64,000 bases of DNA from positions 21,406 through 85,405 of the forward strand of contig DASWWM010000034.1 in assembly GCA_036405975.1 (NCBI GenBank), read 5' to 3'. Origin of the DNA: VEQN01 sp036405975 (lineage in GTDB: Bacteria > Patescibacteriota > Minisyncoccia > Phycocordibacterales > CAIZLB01). Positions 1 through 6,574 of this stretch are shown here, in pieces (position 1 is the first letter of the stretch; every line of letters begins with the position of its first letter). A program made the translations under genes and the position numbers. The notes beneath the pieces were generated by a model that saw only the letters and a program-made list of their open reading frames with translations, ran no database searches and was not told the origin of the DNA.

Positions 1-90
1 ATACACTTTATATCCGACACCGCCATTGGTCTGGACGACCACGTATTTGAGGTCTTTGTGAAGGGCGATGCCGCTCAGGTATGAAATCAT
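1..90 (-). CDS. ruvA: RuvA N-terminal fragment (Holliday junction helicase subunit), cut by window edge
   Basis: Reading the minus strand from the ATG at 90 gives 30 codons that begin MISYLSGIALHKDL and continue to VVVQTNGGVGYKVY at the edge. This matches the start of RuvA, whose first OB-fold strand begins MIxxLxG and contains the VxGVGYxV turn. RuvA is the tetrameric junction-binding partner of the RuvB motor. Only the N-terminus is inside the window, so the call rests on this short match. A ruvX gene lies about 5.7 kb away but is not in the same operon. Confidence 0.8.
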   Translation of the reverse strand, partial: MISYLSGIALHKDLKYVVVQTNGGVGYKVY

Positions 91-142
91 GCCTGTATTC
101 TAGCAGAAATGGACCGAAAAGGCCGAATATGGGCCTTGGCAG

Positions 143-171
143 TTGCTAATCCTGCGATAATCTGGTACATT
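143..171 (+). promoter_or_regulatory. Promoter of rpsT
   Basis: TTGCTA at 143-148 and TACATT at 166-171 are separated by 17 nt. The ATG of rpsT is 11 nt past the -10 box, so the 5' leader would be only a few bases. The -35 box TTGCnn recurs at other promoters in this window. Confidence 0.55.
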
Positions 172-182
172 CTTGCGTACAT

Positions 183-446
183 ATGCCAATTATTCAATCA
201 GCAAAAAAGGCTCTCCGAGGCTCTTCAAAGAAGAAGGTTTTCAACCTCCGACGACAGAAGAACGTAGATGCAGCCCTCAAGAACATCAAGAAGCTCGTTT
301 CTGAGAAGAACATCAAGGAAGCGGAGAAGGCCCTTTCAGTCGCTTACAAGGCACTCGACAAGGCAGCTAAGGGTGGAACTATCAAGAAAGGCGAAGCATC
401 TCGAAAGAAGTCTCGAATGTCAGCTCTCATCGTCCGAAGCAAGTAA
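183..446 (+). CDS. rpsT: 30S ribosomal protein S20
   Basis: The 87-residue basic, helical protein begins MPIIQSAKKALRGSSKKK and has the K/R-rich N-terminal helix and the later AAKGGTIKKGEASRKKSR segment of S20, which binds 16S rRNA in the body of the small subunit. Length is normal for the family. The gene stands alone: it has its own promoter just upstream and a strong terminator 13 nt past the stop. All six arginine codons are CGA, a bias seen in the other ribosomal protein genes here. Confidence 0.95.
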   Translation: MPIIQSAKKALRGSSKKKVFNLRRQKNVDAALKNIKKLVSEKNIKEAEKALSVAYKALDKAAKGGTIKKGEASRKKSRMSALIVRSK

Positions 447-458
447 TAGCTTCAAATC

Positions 459-492
459 AAAAAGCCTCCGAGAAATCGGAGGCTTTTGTTTT
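459..492 (+). terminator. Intrinsic terminator after rpsT
   Basis: AAAGCCTCCG/CGGAGGCTTT stem with a short A-rich loop followed by TGTTTTTG. It ends the rpsT transcript. Confidence 0.85.
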
Positions 493-517
493 TGCTGATC
501 TGGCAGTCTGCAGCGAT

Positions 518-1075
518 TTAGTTTTGACGGCGCTCGTGAACCTCGCGAATGATCGTCACATGCTTCGTGATCTCGTCCTTAACGTCTTGCGGGTTTGGGA
601 TCTCTCGGCACATGAATCGAAGTTCCGCTGCCGCCGTCTGCACCTCAAGGTCTCCGTATCCCATCATGGTTGGAATGGCTCCTTCGATTCGCACTGATAT
701 GTCCTGGATGTTATGAAGGCTGAGCTCCGAGATTCTCCGGTCAAAGAATCCACACTGCCTGCTATTGATGATCCGCTTGTCCGTCACGATCCAAGTTTCA
801 AGGGTGTACATGGTCAGCGTATAGAACAGGAAGAACCAGAGTGCCATGTAATAGCATGAAGATATAAGGATGAAGAGGGAAAGGAGGTTGTTGGAGAGAA
901 TCATTGGACCGAATACTACGAGTACGGCAAGCGGGATGAATCCGCCGAGAAATATGTACGTAATCCTTCCAACCAGCGTAAACCAATGCCTATGGAGAAA
1001 CAGAAGAACTGTCTCGTCATCCTTCTTTCCTTCGAACGTATATGATGTCTTCGTGATGAATGAGAATAGGTCCAT
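518..1075 (-). CDS. Membrane protein with bacterial PH domain (YdbS-like)
   Basis: The 185-residue protein has two hydrophobic segments (about residues 38-60 and 64-88), followed by a C-terminal region with the typical start of a bPH2/DUF304 domain: TWIVTDKRIINSRQCGFFDRR, then SLHNIQDISVRIEG and MGYGDLEVQTA. Such proteins are membrane-anchored with the PH-like barrel in the cytoplasm; their molecular role is not settled. It is 10 nt downstream of another small membrane protein gene on the same strand, so the two are probably co-transcribed. Confidence 0.75.
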   Translation of the reverse strand: MDLFSFITKTSYTFEGKKDDETVLLFLHRHWFTLVGRITYIFLGGFIPLAVLVVFGPMILSNNLLSLFILISSCYYMALWFFLFYTLTMYTLETWIVTDKRIINSRQCGFFDRRISELSLHNIQDISVRIEGAIPTMMGYGDLEVQTAAAELRFMCREIPNPQDVKDEITKHVTIIREVHERRQN

Positions 1076-1085
1076 ATGCTTATAG

Positions 1086-1334
1086 TTATGCTGCCAAAAC
1101 GGCCTGAACGTAGAATAAAGTGGTAATGAGGGACAGAAGTATGGATCCTCCCAGGAATATTATCGCGAGCTTTTTCGGCTGTCCGCTTACGCCGAATCGA
1201 ATGAGGTGATAGAGGATGAAAAAAGCTCCGGTCCAGTATATGAGCATCGCGAGCGTGAATACGAATGTCACCACTCCTGTGCCTGAAGTGAATGTCGACG
1301 CCTGCGAAAGAAGGTCCAATGTTGGGTTATTCAT
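1086..1334 (-). CDS. Small two-TM membrane protein, unknown function
   Basis: About 82 residues from MNNPTLDLLSQAS, with two hydrophobic helices (about 20-45 and 56-80) separated by a short basic turn (SGQPKK). A start six codons further upstream at 1352 is possible, but the downstream ATG gives a more usual N-terminus. I do not recognise the family. It lies upstream of the PH-domain gene and is divergent from the C39-like gene, with the promoters of both in the 40-nt gap. Confidence 0.6.
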   Translation of the reverse strand: MNNPTLDLLSQASTFTSGTGVVTFVFTLAMLIYWTGAFFILYHLIRFGVSGQPKKLAIIFLGGSILLSLITTLFYVQAVLAA

Positions 1335-1373
1335 GCAGATTAAGTATATCAATTTGGTATACTTACGTCATTC

Positions 1374-2366
1374 ATGGATTCTTCAGCTCCGTTAGGAATC
1401 AGGGTTTGGGCGGCACTGATACTGACTCCGCTCATTGTCGGTTTCGGAGGAACTGTCGCTTTCTTGCATTTTATGAATCCTCCCGAGTTTCAAGATGATT
1501 TTGCTCTGGCGGCCCAGGCCTCCCGCCTTGCTCGGCCGGAAATCCTACCGTCGGTTCAACTGCCCGTCTCCGTTGCCGTTGCGGAAATTGAGACCCCGGA
1601 AGATCCCTTGGAAACCGCTTCTTCAAGCGAAGACACAGCGATCCTTGCTACGACCACAGCATCTTCTTCAGCACCAACAACGATTCCCTCAAAGCCTGTT
1701 ACTGCTGCTTCAACCGCAAGCTCTGCTGCGCCATCGAGTACGGCGAAGGCCGATGAACCGGTGACTGGATTCAGGCTCAACGTTCCGTACTACAAGCAGC
1801 AGTACACCAACAGTTGTGAGGCTGCATCTCTCAGAATGGCGCTGGCTTACAGGGGCATATTCAAGAATGATATGGAACTCATTGTCTTGATGGGATACAA
1901 GCCGAGACCGAGAGACTTGGTGAACAATATCTGGGATGATCCTCAGGAAATGTACGTGGGGGAAGTTGATGTCGTCGATATCTCGAAAGGCTACGGAGTT
2001 TATGGAAAGCCTGTTGCGCGAGTTGCGCGCGAGCTTGGCCGGCGTGCTGATTTTGCCGATGACATAACTCCTTATGCGCTCGCTGCTGAGGTTCGAAGAG
2101 GGAATCCTGTCCTTATGTGGGGATATACAAGCCTTACCGGTTCTCCGTATACATGGAATACGCCAGAGGGAAAAACCGTAACGGCATTCAGAGGCGAGCA
2201 TTCAAGACTTGTTGTTGGTTATGAGGGTGAAGTTGAAAATCCCACAGGTTTTTACGTTCATGACCCTTTCAATGGGAGAGAGTACGAGTATTGGACAAGC
2301 CAGGCACTCTTCGCACAATTCCATGCGGTGAAGAATGTTACGAATCAGGCTGTCGTGGTTAGGTAA
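1374..2366 (+). CDS. Membrane-anchored C39-like cysteine peptidase
   Basis: The 330-residue protein has an N-terminal membrane anchor (about 10-32), a Ser/Thr/Ala/Pro-rich linker to about residue 135, and a C-terminal papain-like domain of the Peptidase_C39_2 type. Candidate catalytic residues are Cys148 in YTNSCEAASLRMAL, His276 in GEHSRLVVGYEG and Asp297 in VHDPFNG. The domain would face the outside of the cell. C39 peptidases often cut double-glycine leaders, but stand-alone C39_2 proteins of this shape have no assigned substrate, and there is no ABC transporter next to it. A TGGTATACT box lies 10 nt before the ATG. Confidence 0.75.
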   Translation: MDSSAPLGIRVWAALILTPLIVGFGGTVAFLHFMNPPEFQDDFALAAQASRLARPEILPSVQLPVSVAVAEIETPEDPLETASSSEDTAILATTTASSSAPTTIPSKPVTAASTASSAAPSSTAKADEPVTGFRLNVPYYKQQYTNSCEAASLRMALAYRGIFKNDMELIVLMGYKPRPRDLVNNIWDDPQEMYVGEVDVVDISKGYGVYGKPVARVARELGRRADFADDITPYALAAEVRRGNPVLMWGYTSLTGSPYTWNTPEGKTVTAFRGEHSRLVVGYEGEVENPTGFYVHDPFNGREYEYWTSQALFAQFHAVKNVTNQAVVVR

Positions 2367-2387
2367 GGGAAGGGCAAAAGCCAGTCT

Positions 2388-2981
2388 TTACGCATTGAAC
2401 AGATTATCCTTGTCGGTCTCGATTCGGCTGACCAACTCCTTGAAGATGGCCTCGATCGTTTTATCCACTGCAACTTTTGGCATTTTCATGCTCGTGAGCA
2501 TTTCTAGTGTCACATTGTTCTTTTTCCATGTTCTGCCTCCGTCGAGATATATGCTGAGGACGGGCTCAATTTTGTCTAATGCATAAATGAATTTGCTTTC
2601 ATCGTCCTCTCTGGCTTCGTATCGGTCGATAGCGTCGTGAAGTTCGGGGAACTCTGGGAACTCGCTTCTCAGTCTTCGGGCAGCTTCTTGCTCCTTGTTA
2701 TGCTTGCTGTTCAGGACATCTGCATCTGTCTGATAAAAGAATGTGTCTCCGGCATATATTTCAACCAGGTCATGTGCAAGGGCATAAGAGAAAAGCTTGC
2801 TTAGATCCAAGTCAAGCTTGTACGTCGAATGGATATGCCAAGCAAGCATCGCGAGCGTGAATGAATGCTCGACGTCGTTTTCGTTCTGGTCACTCTTGTG
2901 CACGAGCAGGCTTCGCTCGATCGTTCGGTATTGATGCAGAAGGTTGGTGAATTTGAGAAGCTGGTCCAGGGAAGGGTTCAT
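2388..2981 (-). CDS. HD-domain phosphohydrolase (YfbR/HDDC2-like)
   Basis: Starting at the ATG at 2981 gives 197 residues. The metal ligands of an HD hydrolase are visible: His39 in DVEHSFTLAM, His70-Asp71 in ALAHDLVEIYAGD and Asp136 in YALDKIEPVL. Relatives act as 5'-deoxynucleotidases, so a role in nucleotide-pool balance is likely but inferred. The reading frame stays open upstream through a tRNA gene to 3317; that extension is rejected because it would encode the tRNA and its terminator as protein. Confidence 0.8.
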   Translation of the reverse strand: MNPSLDQLLKFTNLLHQYRTIERSLLVHKSDQNENDVEHSFTLAMLAWHIHSTYKLDLDLSKLFSYALAHDLVEIYAGDTFFYQTDADVLNSKHNKEQEAARRLRSEFPEFPELHDAIDRYEAREDDESKFIYALDKIEPVLSIYLDGGRTWKKNNVTLEMLTSMKMPKVAVDKTIEAIFKELVSRIETDKDNLFNA

Positions 2982-3059
2982 GGCGGTAGGCGTTGGAATA
3001 TTGGCTAATTCTAACCCGGCCTGGATTTTGGGCAAATCTACCAGGGATTTCCTTGTTGT

Positions 3060-3180
3060 GCTCTCTTCGGAATCTCCGACTACGTCGGCGGGTGGCTTTC
3101 CGGTTTCCTCGAATGGCAGTTCTCGAAAACACGGAAAGTCCTTTCGATTCCTGACGCAGGCAAAGCAGTTTGCCTGCTTC
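3060..3180 (-). ncRNA. tRNA-trailing structured element, copy A
   Basis: On the minus strand, directly behind the tRNA-Arg(GCG) terminator, lies a 9-bp hairpin with loop CTGC (3177-3156). It is followed by GTCAGGA, AAAGGA, a CTTTCCG/CGGAAAG stem, and the 17-mer GCCGACGTAGTCGGAGA. The last 17 nt are identical in copy B behind tRNA-Val, with the same order of elements. No protein-coding signal is visible. It could be the leader of the HD gene or an independent RNA. Calling it an RNA is an inference from the repeated structure. Confidence 0.4.
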
Positions 3181-3190
3181 TCGGCATCGG

Positions 3191-3231
3191 CATAAGTAAA
3201 AGGCGCCCATTCCAGGCGCCTTTTACTTATG
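3191..3231 (-). terminator. Terminator of tRNA-Arg(GCG)
   Basis: Long near-perfect hairpin: AAGTAAAAGGCGCC pairs with GGCGCCTTTTACTT around a short loop, with the T-run inside the descending arm. It starts 3 nt from the tRNA 3' end. Confidence 0.8.
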
Positions 3232-3233
3232 GG

Positions 3234-3305
3234 TGCTCTCGACAGGAATCGAACCTGTATTTTAGCTTCCGCAAAGCTATGTCCTATCCATTGAACGACG
3301 AGAGC
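3234..3305 (-). tRNA. tRNA-Arg, anticodon GCG
   Basis: A 72-nt cloverleaf reads on the minus strand: acceptor GCTCTCG/CGAGAGC, discriminator A, anticodon stem TAGCT/AGCTA with loop TTGCGGA (anticodon GCG), and T-arm GGTTCGATTCC. It reads CGC and CGT. Most bacteria instead use an ACG anticodon edited to inosine, so GCG is unusual. It cannot read CGA, the codon that dominates here. Confidence 0.95.
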
Positions 3306-3374
3306 GGGGAAGTCCACAGGATGTGCACATGTGTACGGAATCTGTGGATATTCAGGAAAATATCATGAAGATGG

Positions 3375-3848
3375 CTAGAAGCCAAAGTATTCAAGGACCT
3401 TCTGGCCAAGCGGCTCAGGGTGATGGTCCTCGAGGAGGTTCTCGAGAAGGAAGTCTCTCACATCGTCAGGATCTGTTCCGTCGAGCGGGATTGCGATGAG
3501 GGGAACCATCGCCTTTCGCGACTTGATGATGAGCTTTGAATGCCCGTTTACGTGACGGTTATCCTCAACCCAGAATGAGTCGAGCGTTGCGTAGGGGTAA
3601 AGTGTCCGATCGATCATCACGCCTTTTTTGCTCACTTCAAATCTGACGATCTCTGGCCTCCGGGAGGCAAAAAGGGAAAGGGCAAATGCCGCGACGATGA
3701 TGAGGAGGGCGAAAAGGGCGTCACCGAAGATGACTGAAAGTATTGCAATCGAGACGGCTATGATGCCGACCGCCCAGTACCAGTCCGAAGTCTTCTCCTG
3801 AAAGAAGTATTCGTGAGTTTCCCAGATAAAAGGACCCTTGTATGCCAT
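3375..3848 (-). CDS. Two-TM membrane protein with C-terminal PH-like region
   Basis: 157 residues. Two hydrophobic segments (about 22-42 and 44-64) are followed by a soluble tail that runs RFEVSKKGVMIDRTLYPYATLDSFWVED. This beta-rich layout resembles membrane PH-like domains found widely in Parcubacteria. I cannot assign a function. It is the downstream partner of the HEAGH membrane protein gene, with about 45 nt between them. Confidence 0.6.
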   Translation of the reverse strand: MAYKGPFIWETHEYFFQEKTSDWYWAVGIIAVSIAILSVIFGDALFALLIIVAAFALSLFASRRPEIVRFEVSKKGVMIDRTLYPYATLDSFWVEDNRHVNGHSKLIIKSRKAMVPLIAIPLDGTDPDDVRDFLLENLLEDHHPEPLGQKVLEYFGF

Positions 3849-3895
3849 GCCGCTATTCTACCATACAAATAATTTTTGAAATGTCATGATTCTTG

Positions 3896-4432
3896 TCATT
3901 CGTGAACAACCACGGTCTTTGGATTGTAGATCGTGAAGTATAGGGAAAGTGCGGAGGCGGTCGCCGTTACGAGCACGCCGATCCAAAAAAAGATATTACC
4001 GATGCTTGCGGTGTATTCAAGGGCGCCTGCTTTTGTGAGAATGTAATTCCAGTCATGGATCACGGATTCTCCTCCCAGGAGTGGAAGTTGCATAGTGATG
4101 GCGTCCTTAACATATACGGAAGTGTTTATGAGGCTTTGCCCAAGCCAGAGTGACATGATCGAACCTGCATAGTAGCTTCCTTTGGCGGTGAAATAGGACA
4201 CGAGAAAAGCGGGAATTGCGAGCTGCAAAAATGGCCCTCCGAGTATTCCCACAAACTCTCCAAGCAGCCTGAATATGGTGTGGCCCGCCTCGTGGAAGGC
4301 AAGGTTGGTTGAGTCAAGGAATGAGCCATCAACCGGGTTCGCTGCGTAGATGAAGAATAGGACGATGAAAAATAAAGTGGCCAATCCTTGGATTGCGGAG
4401 AAGGCGAAATCAAATGCTGATCGGGCTTTCAT
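3896..4432 (-). CDS. Polytopic membrane protein with HEAGH zinc-peptidase motif
   Basis: 178 residues with about four hydrophobic segments. The motif HEAGH at residues 47-51 sits at the start of a membrane helix, in the context NLAFHEAGHTIFRLLGEF, as in integral-membrane metalloproteases (M50-like HExxH). The usual second M50 motif with an LDG or NPDG Asp is not clear; HDWNYIL at about 126-132 could supply a third metal ligand. Substrate and true family are unknown. It forms a likely operon with the 157-residue protein downstream and the deaminase upstream. Confidence 0.55.
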   Translation of the reverse strand: MKARSAFDFAFSAIQGLATLFFIVLFFIYAANPVDGSFLDSTNLAFHEAGHTIFRLLGEFVGILGGPFLQLAIPAFLVSYFTAKGSYYAGSIMSLWLGQSLINTSVYVKDAITMQLPLLGGESVIHDWNYILTKAGALEYTASIGNIFFWIGVLVTATASALSLYFTIYNPKTVVVHE

Positions 4433-4464
4433 TGCCTTCAGTATATCAAAACGGACGCATTCAT

Positions 4465-4953
4465 TTATGCCCTGTGTCTGTATTCGTATGAAAGTCTATT
4501 GTATTCGTCGGTCGGGTAGGAGCAGATGCCGGCATCGTTCCAGAGGGCAAACTCCGCGACGCCCGAGTCGAGGGCGAATCTGCTGCAGACTGTGCAGAAC
4601 GGTTCTCCTGACTTGAGAATGTTTCCGGCTTCGTCCGCTCGCGTGAAATACAAAGTCGAGCCCTGTATTTCATTTGGGTGATTTTTAACCGCATTGAGAA
4701 TCGCGCGCCATTCGGCATGCATGCAGCAGGTCCTGTCATATTTTGGTTTACCTGCGAAGTCGGGCTCAAGACATCGTCGGCAGGCAAGGTTATCAAGCGG
4801 GGGTGCGTTGTATCCCTGGCCGATTACCTTTCCGTATTTCACGATGACGGTACCGCATTTTGCTTTGAGACAAAGAGCCTTCTCTGCGACCTTTGCGGCT
4901 TCGTGCATCCAGTGGGTGGCTTGTTGTTCGGATTCGCCCGCGATATATTTCAT
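4465..4953 (-). CDS. Cytidine/deoxycytidylate deaminase family protein
   Basis: 162 residues with the zinc site of the CDA fold: His79 and Glu81 in CMHAEWRAI, and Cys120/Cys123 in EPFCTVCSR. Extra cysteines (ACRRC and TCC before the HAE) may bind a second zinc, as in some dCMP deaminases. The PCxxC motif reads PFCxxC, with one residue added. It differs from the clear dCMP deaminase at 22900, so the substrate (free nucleoside, nucleotide or base) is open. Confidence 0.7.
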   Translation of the reverse strand: MKYIAGESEQQATHWMHEAAKVAEKALCLKAKCGTVIVKYGKVIGQGYNAPPLDNLACRRCLEPDFAGKPKYDRTCCMHAEWRAILNAVKNHPNEIQGSTLYFTRADEAGNILKSGEPFCTVCSRFALDSGVAEFALWNDAGICSYPTDEYNRLSYEYRHRA

Positions 4954-4993
4954 GTTTATTCAATCCAGGGATCTGGAACTTGGACTGGTTTGT

Positions 4994-5272
4994 TTAGTTG
5001 GCGTCGGTGCATCTGAAATCCCTGTCCGGGGACTCAGATTTTGCGACCTTTACCAGGTACTCACATGTTTCAATGTTATCAGCGTAACCAAAGACAAGCA
5101 TCATTCGTTCCCATCCGACTGATGAATTCATCATGAACCACTGTGCTGGTATGTTCAAGCCTCCTCTCGGATGTCTTTCGACTGCTTCGAACAGGTCAGT
5201 ATTTCTATGTGAGTATCCGGTAAAAAAACCAACAGCAATCGCGATCGTAAAAACTAAGAAGTTATTTTTCAT
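4994..5272 (-). CDS. Small secreted or membrane-anchored protein, unknown
   Basis: 92 residues with an N-terminal hydrophobic helix (about 3-20, MKNNFLVFTIAIAVGFFTGY) and a short soluble domain ending YADNIETCEYLVKVAKSESP. I do not recognise a named family. Its ATG begins on the last base of the CCA end of the tRNA-Ser(GGA) encoded just upstream, so it could only be translated from a tRNA read-through transcript or after tRNA processing. Confidence 0.55.
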   Translation of the reverse strand: MKNNFLVFTIAIAVGFFTGYSHRNTDLFEAVERHPRGGLNIPAQWFMMNSSVGWERMMLVFGYADNIETCEYLVKVAKSESPDRDFRCTDAN

Positions 5273-5274
5273 GG

Positions 5275-5361
5275 CGGAGAGAGGGGGATTCGAACCCCCG
5301 ATGGGATTGCTCCCATGCCACCTTTCCAAGGTGGTACATTCGACCGCTCTGCCATCTCTCC
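5275..5361 (-). tRNA. tRNA-Ser, anticodon GGA
   Basis: Class II tRNA with long variable arm. Acceptor GGAGAGA/TCTCTCC, anticodon stem CCACC/GGTGG with loop TTGGAAA (anticodon GGA), T-arm GGGGGTTCGAATCCCCC, discriminator G. The CCA end is encoded at 5274-5272. Confidence 0.95.
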
Positions 5362-5369
5362 ATGGGTTC

Positions 5370-5398
5370 ATCATATACGGAGTTTGAAGGATGTTCAA
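5370..5398 (-). promoter_or_regulatory. Promoter of tRNA-Ser(GGA)
   Basis: On the minus strand TTGAAC (5398-5393) and TATGAT (5375-5370) are separated by 17 nt, 8 nt before the tRNA 5' end. Confidence 0.7.
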
Positions 5399-5417
5399 TT
5401 TGTTTGAAAAAAAATGG

Positions 5418-5431
5418 GGAGGAGGTGAGAT
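5418..5431. repeat. 14-nt copy of the tRNA-Ser(TGA) 3' end
   Basis: GGAGGAGGTGAGAT here repeats 5514-5527, which is the acceptor and T-arm 3' half of tRNA-Ser(TGA). The copies flank the tRNA terminator hairpin. Confidence 0.5.
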
Positions 5432-5461
5432 GGGTGCAATCTCGCACATACTCCCGCAAAG

Positions 5462-5509
5462 ATAAAGAAAAAAGCACATACCCTTACAGGTACATGCTTT
5501 TTTCTTTAT
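5462..5509 (-). terminator. Terminator of tRNA-Ser(TGA)
   Basis: AAAGAAAAAAGCATGTACC pairs with GGGTATGTGCTTTTTTCTTT on the minus strand, just past the tRNA 3' end. Confidence 0.8.
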
Positions 5510-5512
5510 GTG

Positions 5513-5599
5513 CGGAGGAGGTGAGATTCGAACTCACGGGCCCCGTAAAGGGCCTTCTGTTTTCAAGACAGACGCATTCGACCACTCTGCCACTCCTCC
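5513..5599 (-). tRNA. tRNA-Ser, anticodon TGA
   Basis: Class II tRNA. Acceptor GGAGGAG/CTCCTCC, discriminator G, anticodon loop CTTGAAA (anticodon TGA), variable arm GGCCCTTTACGGGGCC, T-arm GTGAGTTCGAATCTCAC. Confidence 0.95.
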
Positions 5600-5606
5600 G
5601 CGTATG

Positions 5607-5635
5607 ACTATATATTAAAGCTGGTTTTTTTTCAA
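5607..5635 (-). promoter_or_regulatory. Promoter of tRNA-Ser(TGA)
   Basis: TTGAAA (5635-5630), 17-nt spacer, TATAGT (5612-5607) on the minus strand, 7 nt before the tRNA. The same boxes and spacing precede tRNA-Val. Confidence 0.75.
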
Positions 5636-5659
5636 CTTTTTGACATACTAGGGAAGAAA

Positions 5660-5696
5660 GGCCGTTTTCGCCCATAAAACAAAGGAGAAAACGGCC
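5660..5696. repeat. Inverted repeat between tRNA-Ser and ruvX
   Basis: A perfect 10-bp stem, GGCCGTTTTC/GAAAACGGCC, with a 17-nt loop, lies upstream of both divergent genes. It is followed by TTTCTT on the minus strand. It may be a terminator guarding the tRNA from upstream minus-strand transcription; no minus-strand gene ends here. Confidence 0.5.
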
Positions 5697-5748
5697 TGGT
5701 TGTCAGGACCGGGCGGTCCGACATCCCAAAGATACACGCTAAAATAAC

Positions 5749-6138
5749 ATGAAATACCTCGGCATTGATTTCGGCACGAAAAGAATTGGATTGGCTGTTT
5801 CGGATGAGGCAGCCACTTTGGCTTTTCCAAAGTCGATCGTTCAGGGTGGCAAAGGCGCTGCCGCTGAAGTCGTTGCATTCTGCGAGAAGGAAGGGGTTTC
5901 CGTTGCGGTCATCGGCGAATCAAAGAATTTCAAAGGTGAGGAAAATGCGATCATGGAAAATACTCGGGGGTTTGCCAAAGAGCTTGAGGCAGCCGGGCTC
6001 AAGGTCGTATATGAGCCTGAGATACTTTCAACGGTTCAGGCGCAACAGATACAAGGGGATACAGGGAAGCTTGATGCATCAGCGGCAGCCATCATCCTTC
6101 AGAGTTATCTAGACAGGCTTAAGTTTCAATCAAATTAA
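5749..6138 (+). CDS. ruvX: Holliday junction resolvase-like RuvX/YqgF
   Basis: 129 residues with the RNase H-like start KYLGIDFGTKRIGLAVSDE, carrying the first catalytic Asp, and a C-terminal DASAAAIILQSYL segment with the last acidic residue. YqgF/RuvX proteins are linked to Holliday junction resolution and to processing of the 16S rRNA 5' end. Length is normal. The conserved central motif is degenerate (VIGESKNFKGEENA). The tRNA-binding protein gene follows after 16 nt. Confidence 0.9.
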   Translation: MKYLGIDFGTKRIGLAVSDEAATLAFPKSIVQGGKGAAAEVVAFCEKEGVSVAVIGESKNFKGEENAIMENTRGFAKELEAAGLKVVYEPEILSTVQAQQIQGDTGKLDASAAAIILQSYLDRLKFQSN

Positions 6139-6154
6139 TCTCAATACCACATAT

Positions 6155-6574
6155 ATGAATACTGAAAATACAAATACAACGAATGCCGAGTCTGAAGTTC
6201 CGGCTGCAGGGGTACCAGAAGAATCTGCCCAGCCAATGTCTGCACCTGTATACGCATCAATCGATGACTTTGTGAAAATTGAAATGAAGATTGGAAAAGT
6301 TCTAGAGGCCGTTCCTGTCGAAGGATCTGAAAAACTCCTGAAGCTGAAGGTTGATTTTGCTGAGGCTGAACCACGACAGGTCCTTTCTGGAATTGCTAAA
6401 TTCGTGACGCCTGAAGATTTGATCGGGAATTCATTTCCTTTCGTAACAAACCTTAAGCCTCGACCGATGATGGGTCTTGAGAGCCAGGCAATGATTCTCG
6501 CAGTGAATGACGATCAGAATTTTGCGCTTCTTAAGCCTACTGCCGAAATAAAAGCAGGAACGAGCCTGAAATAA
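6155..6574 (+). CDS. Stand-alone tRNA-binding OB protein (MetG C-terminal domain / Trbp111-like)
   Basis: 139 residues. A Thr/Ala/Pro-rich N-terminus leads into an EMAPII-type OB fold from about residue 35: VKIEMKIGKVLEAVPVEGSEKLLKLKVDF, then PRQVLSGIAKFVTPEDLIG and MGLESQAMILA. In many bacteria this domain is the C-terminus of methionyl-tRNA synthetase and makes it dimerise and bind tRNA. The metG gene at 46259 lacks it, so this protein may act in trans, 40 kb away. Confidence 0.85.
   Translation: MNTENTNTTNAESEVPAAGVPEESAQPMSAPVYASIDDFVKIEMKIGKVLEAVPVEGSEKLLKLKVDFAEAEPRQVLSGIAKFVTPEDLIGNSFPFVTNLKPRPMMGLESQAMILAVNDDQNFALLKPTAEIKAGTSLK

Noticed and set aside
2982..3317. N-terminal extension of the HD-domain frame through the tRNA-Arg gene
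   Set aside because: It would translate a whole tRNA, its terminator and structured element A. The ATG at 2981 gives a normal-length HD protein.
3311..3356. DnaA-box-like TGTGGATAT and inverted TCCACAG/CTGTGGA near tRNA-Arg
   Set aside because: Only two imperfect boxes, no dnaA/dnaN nearby and no AT-rich unwinding region; not enough for an origin.
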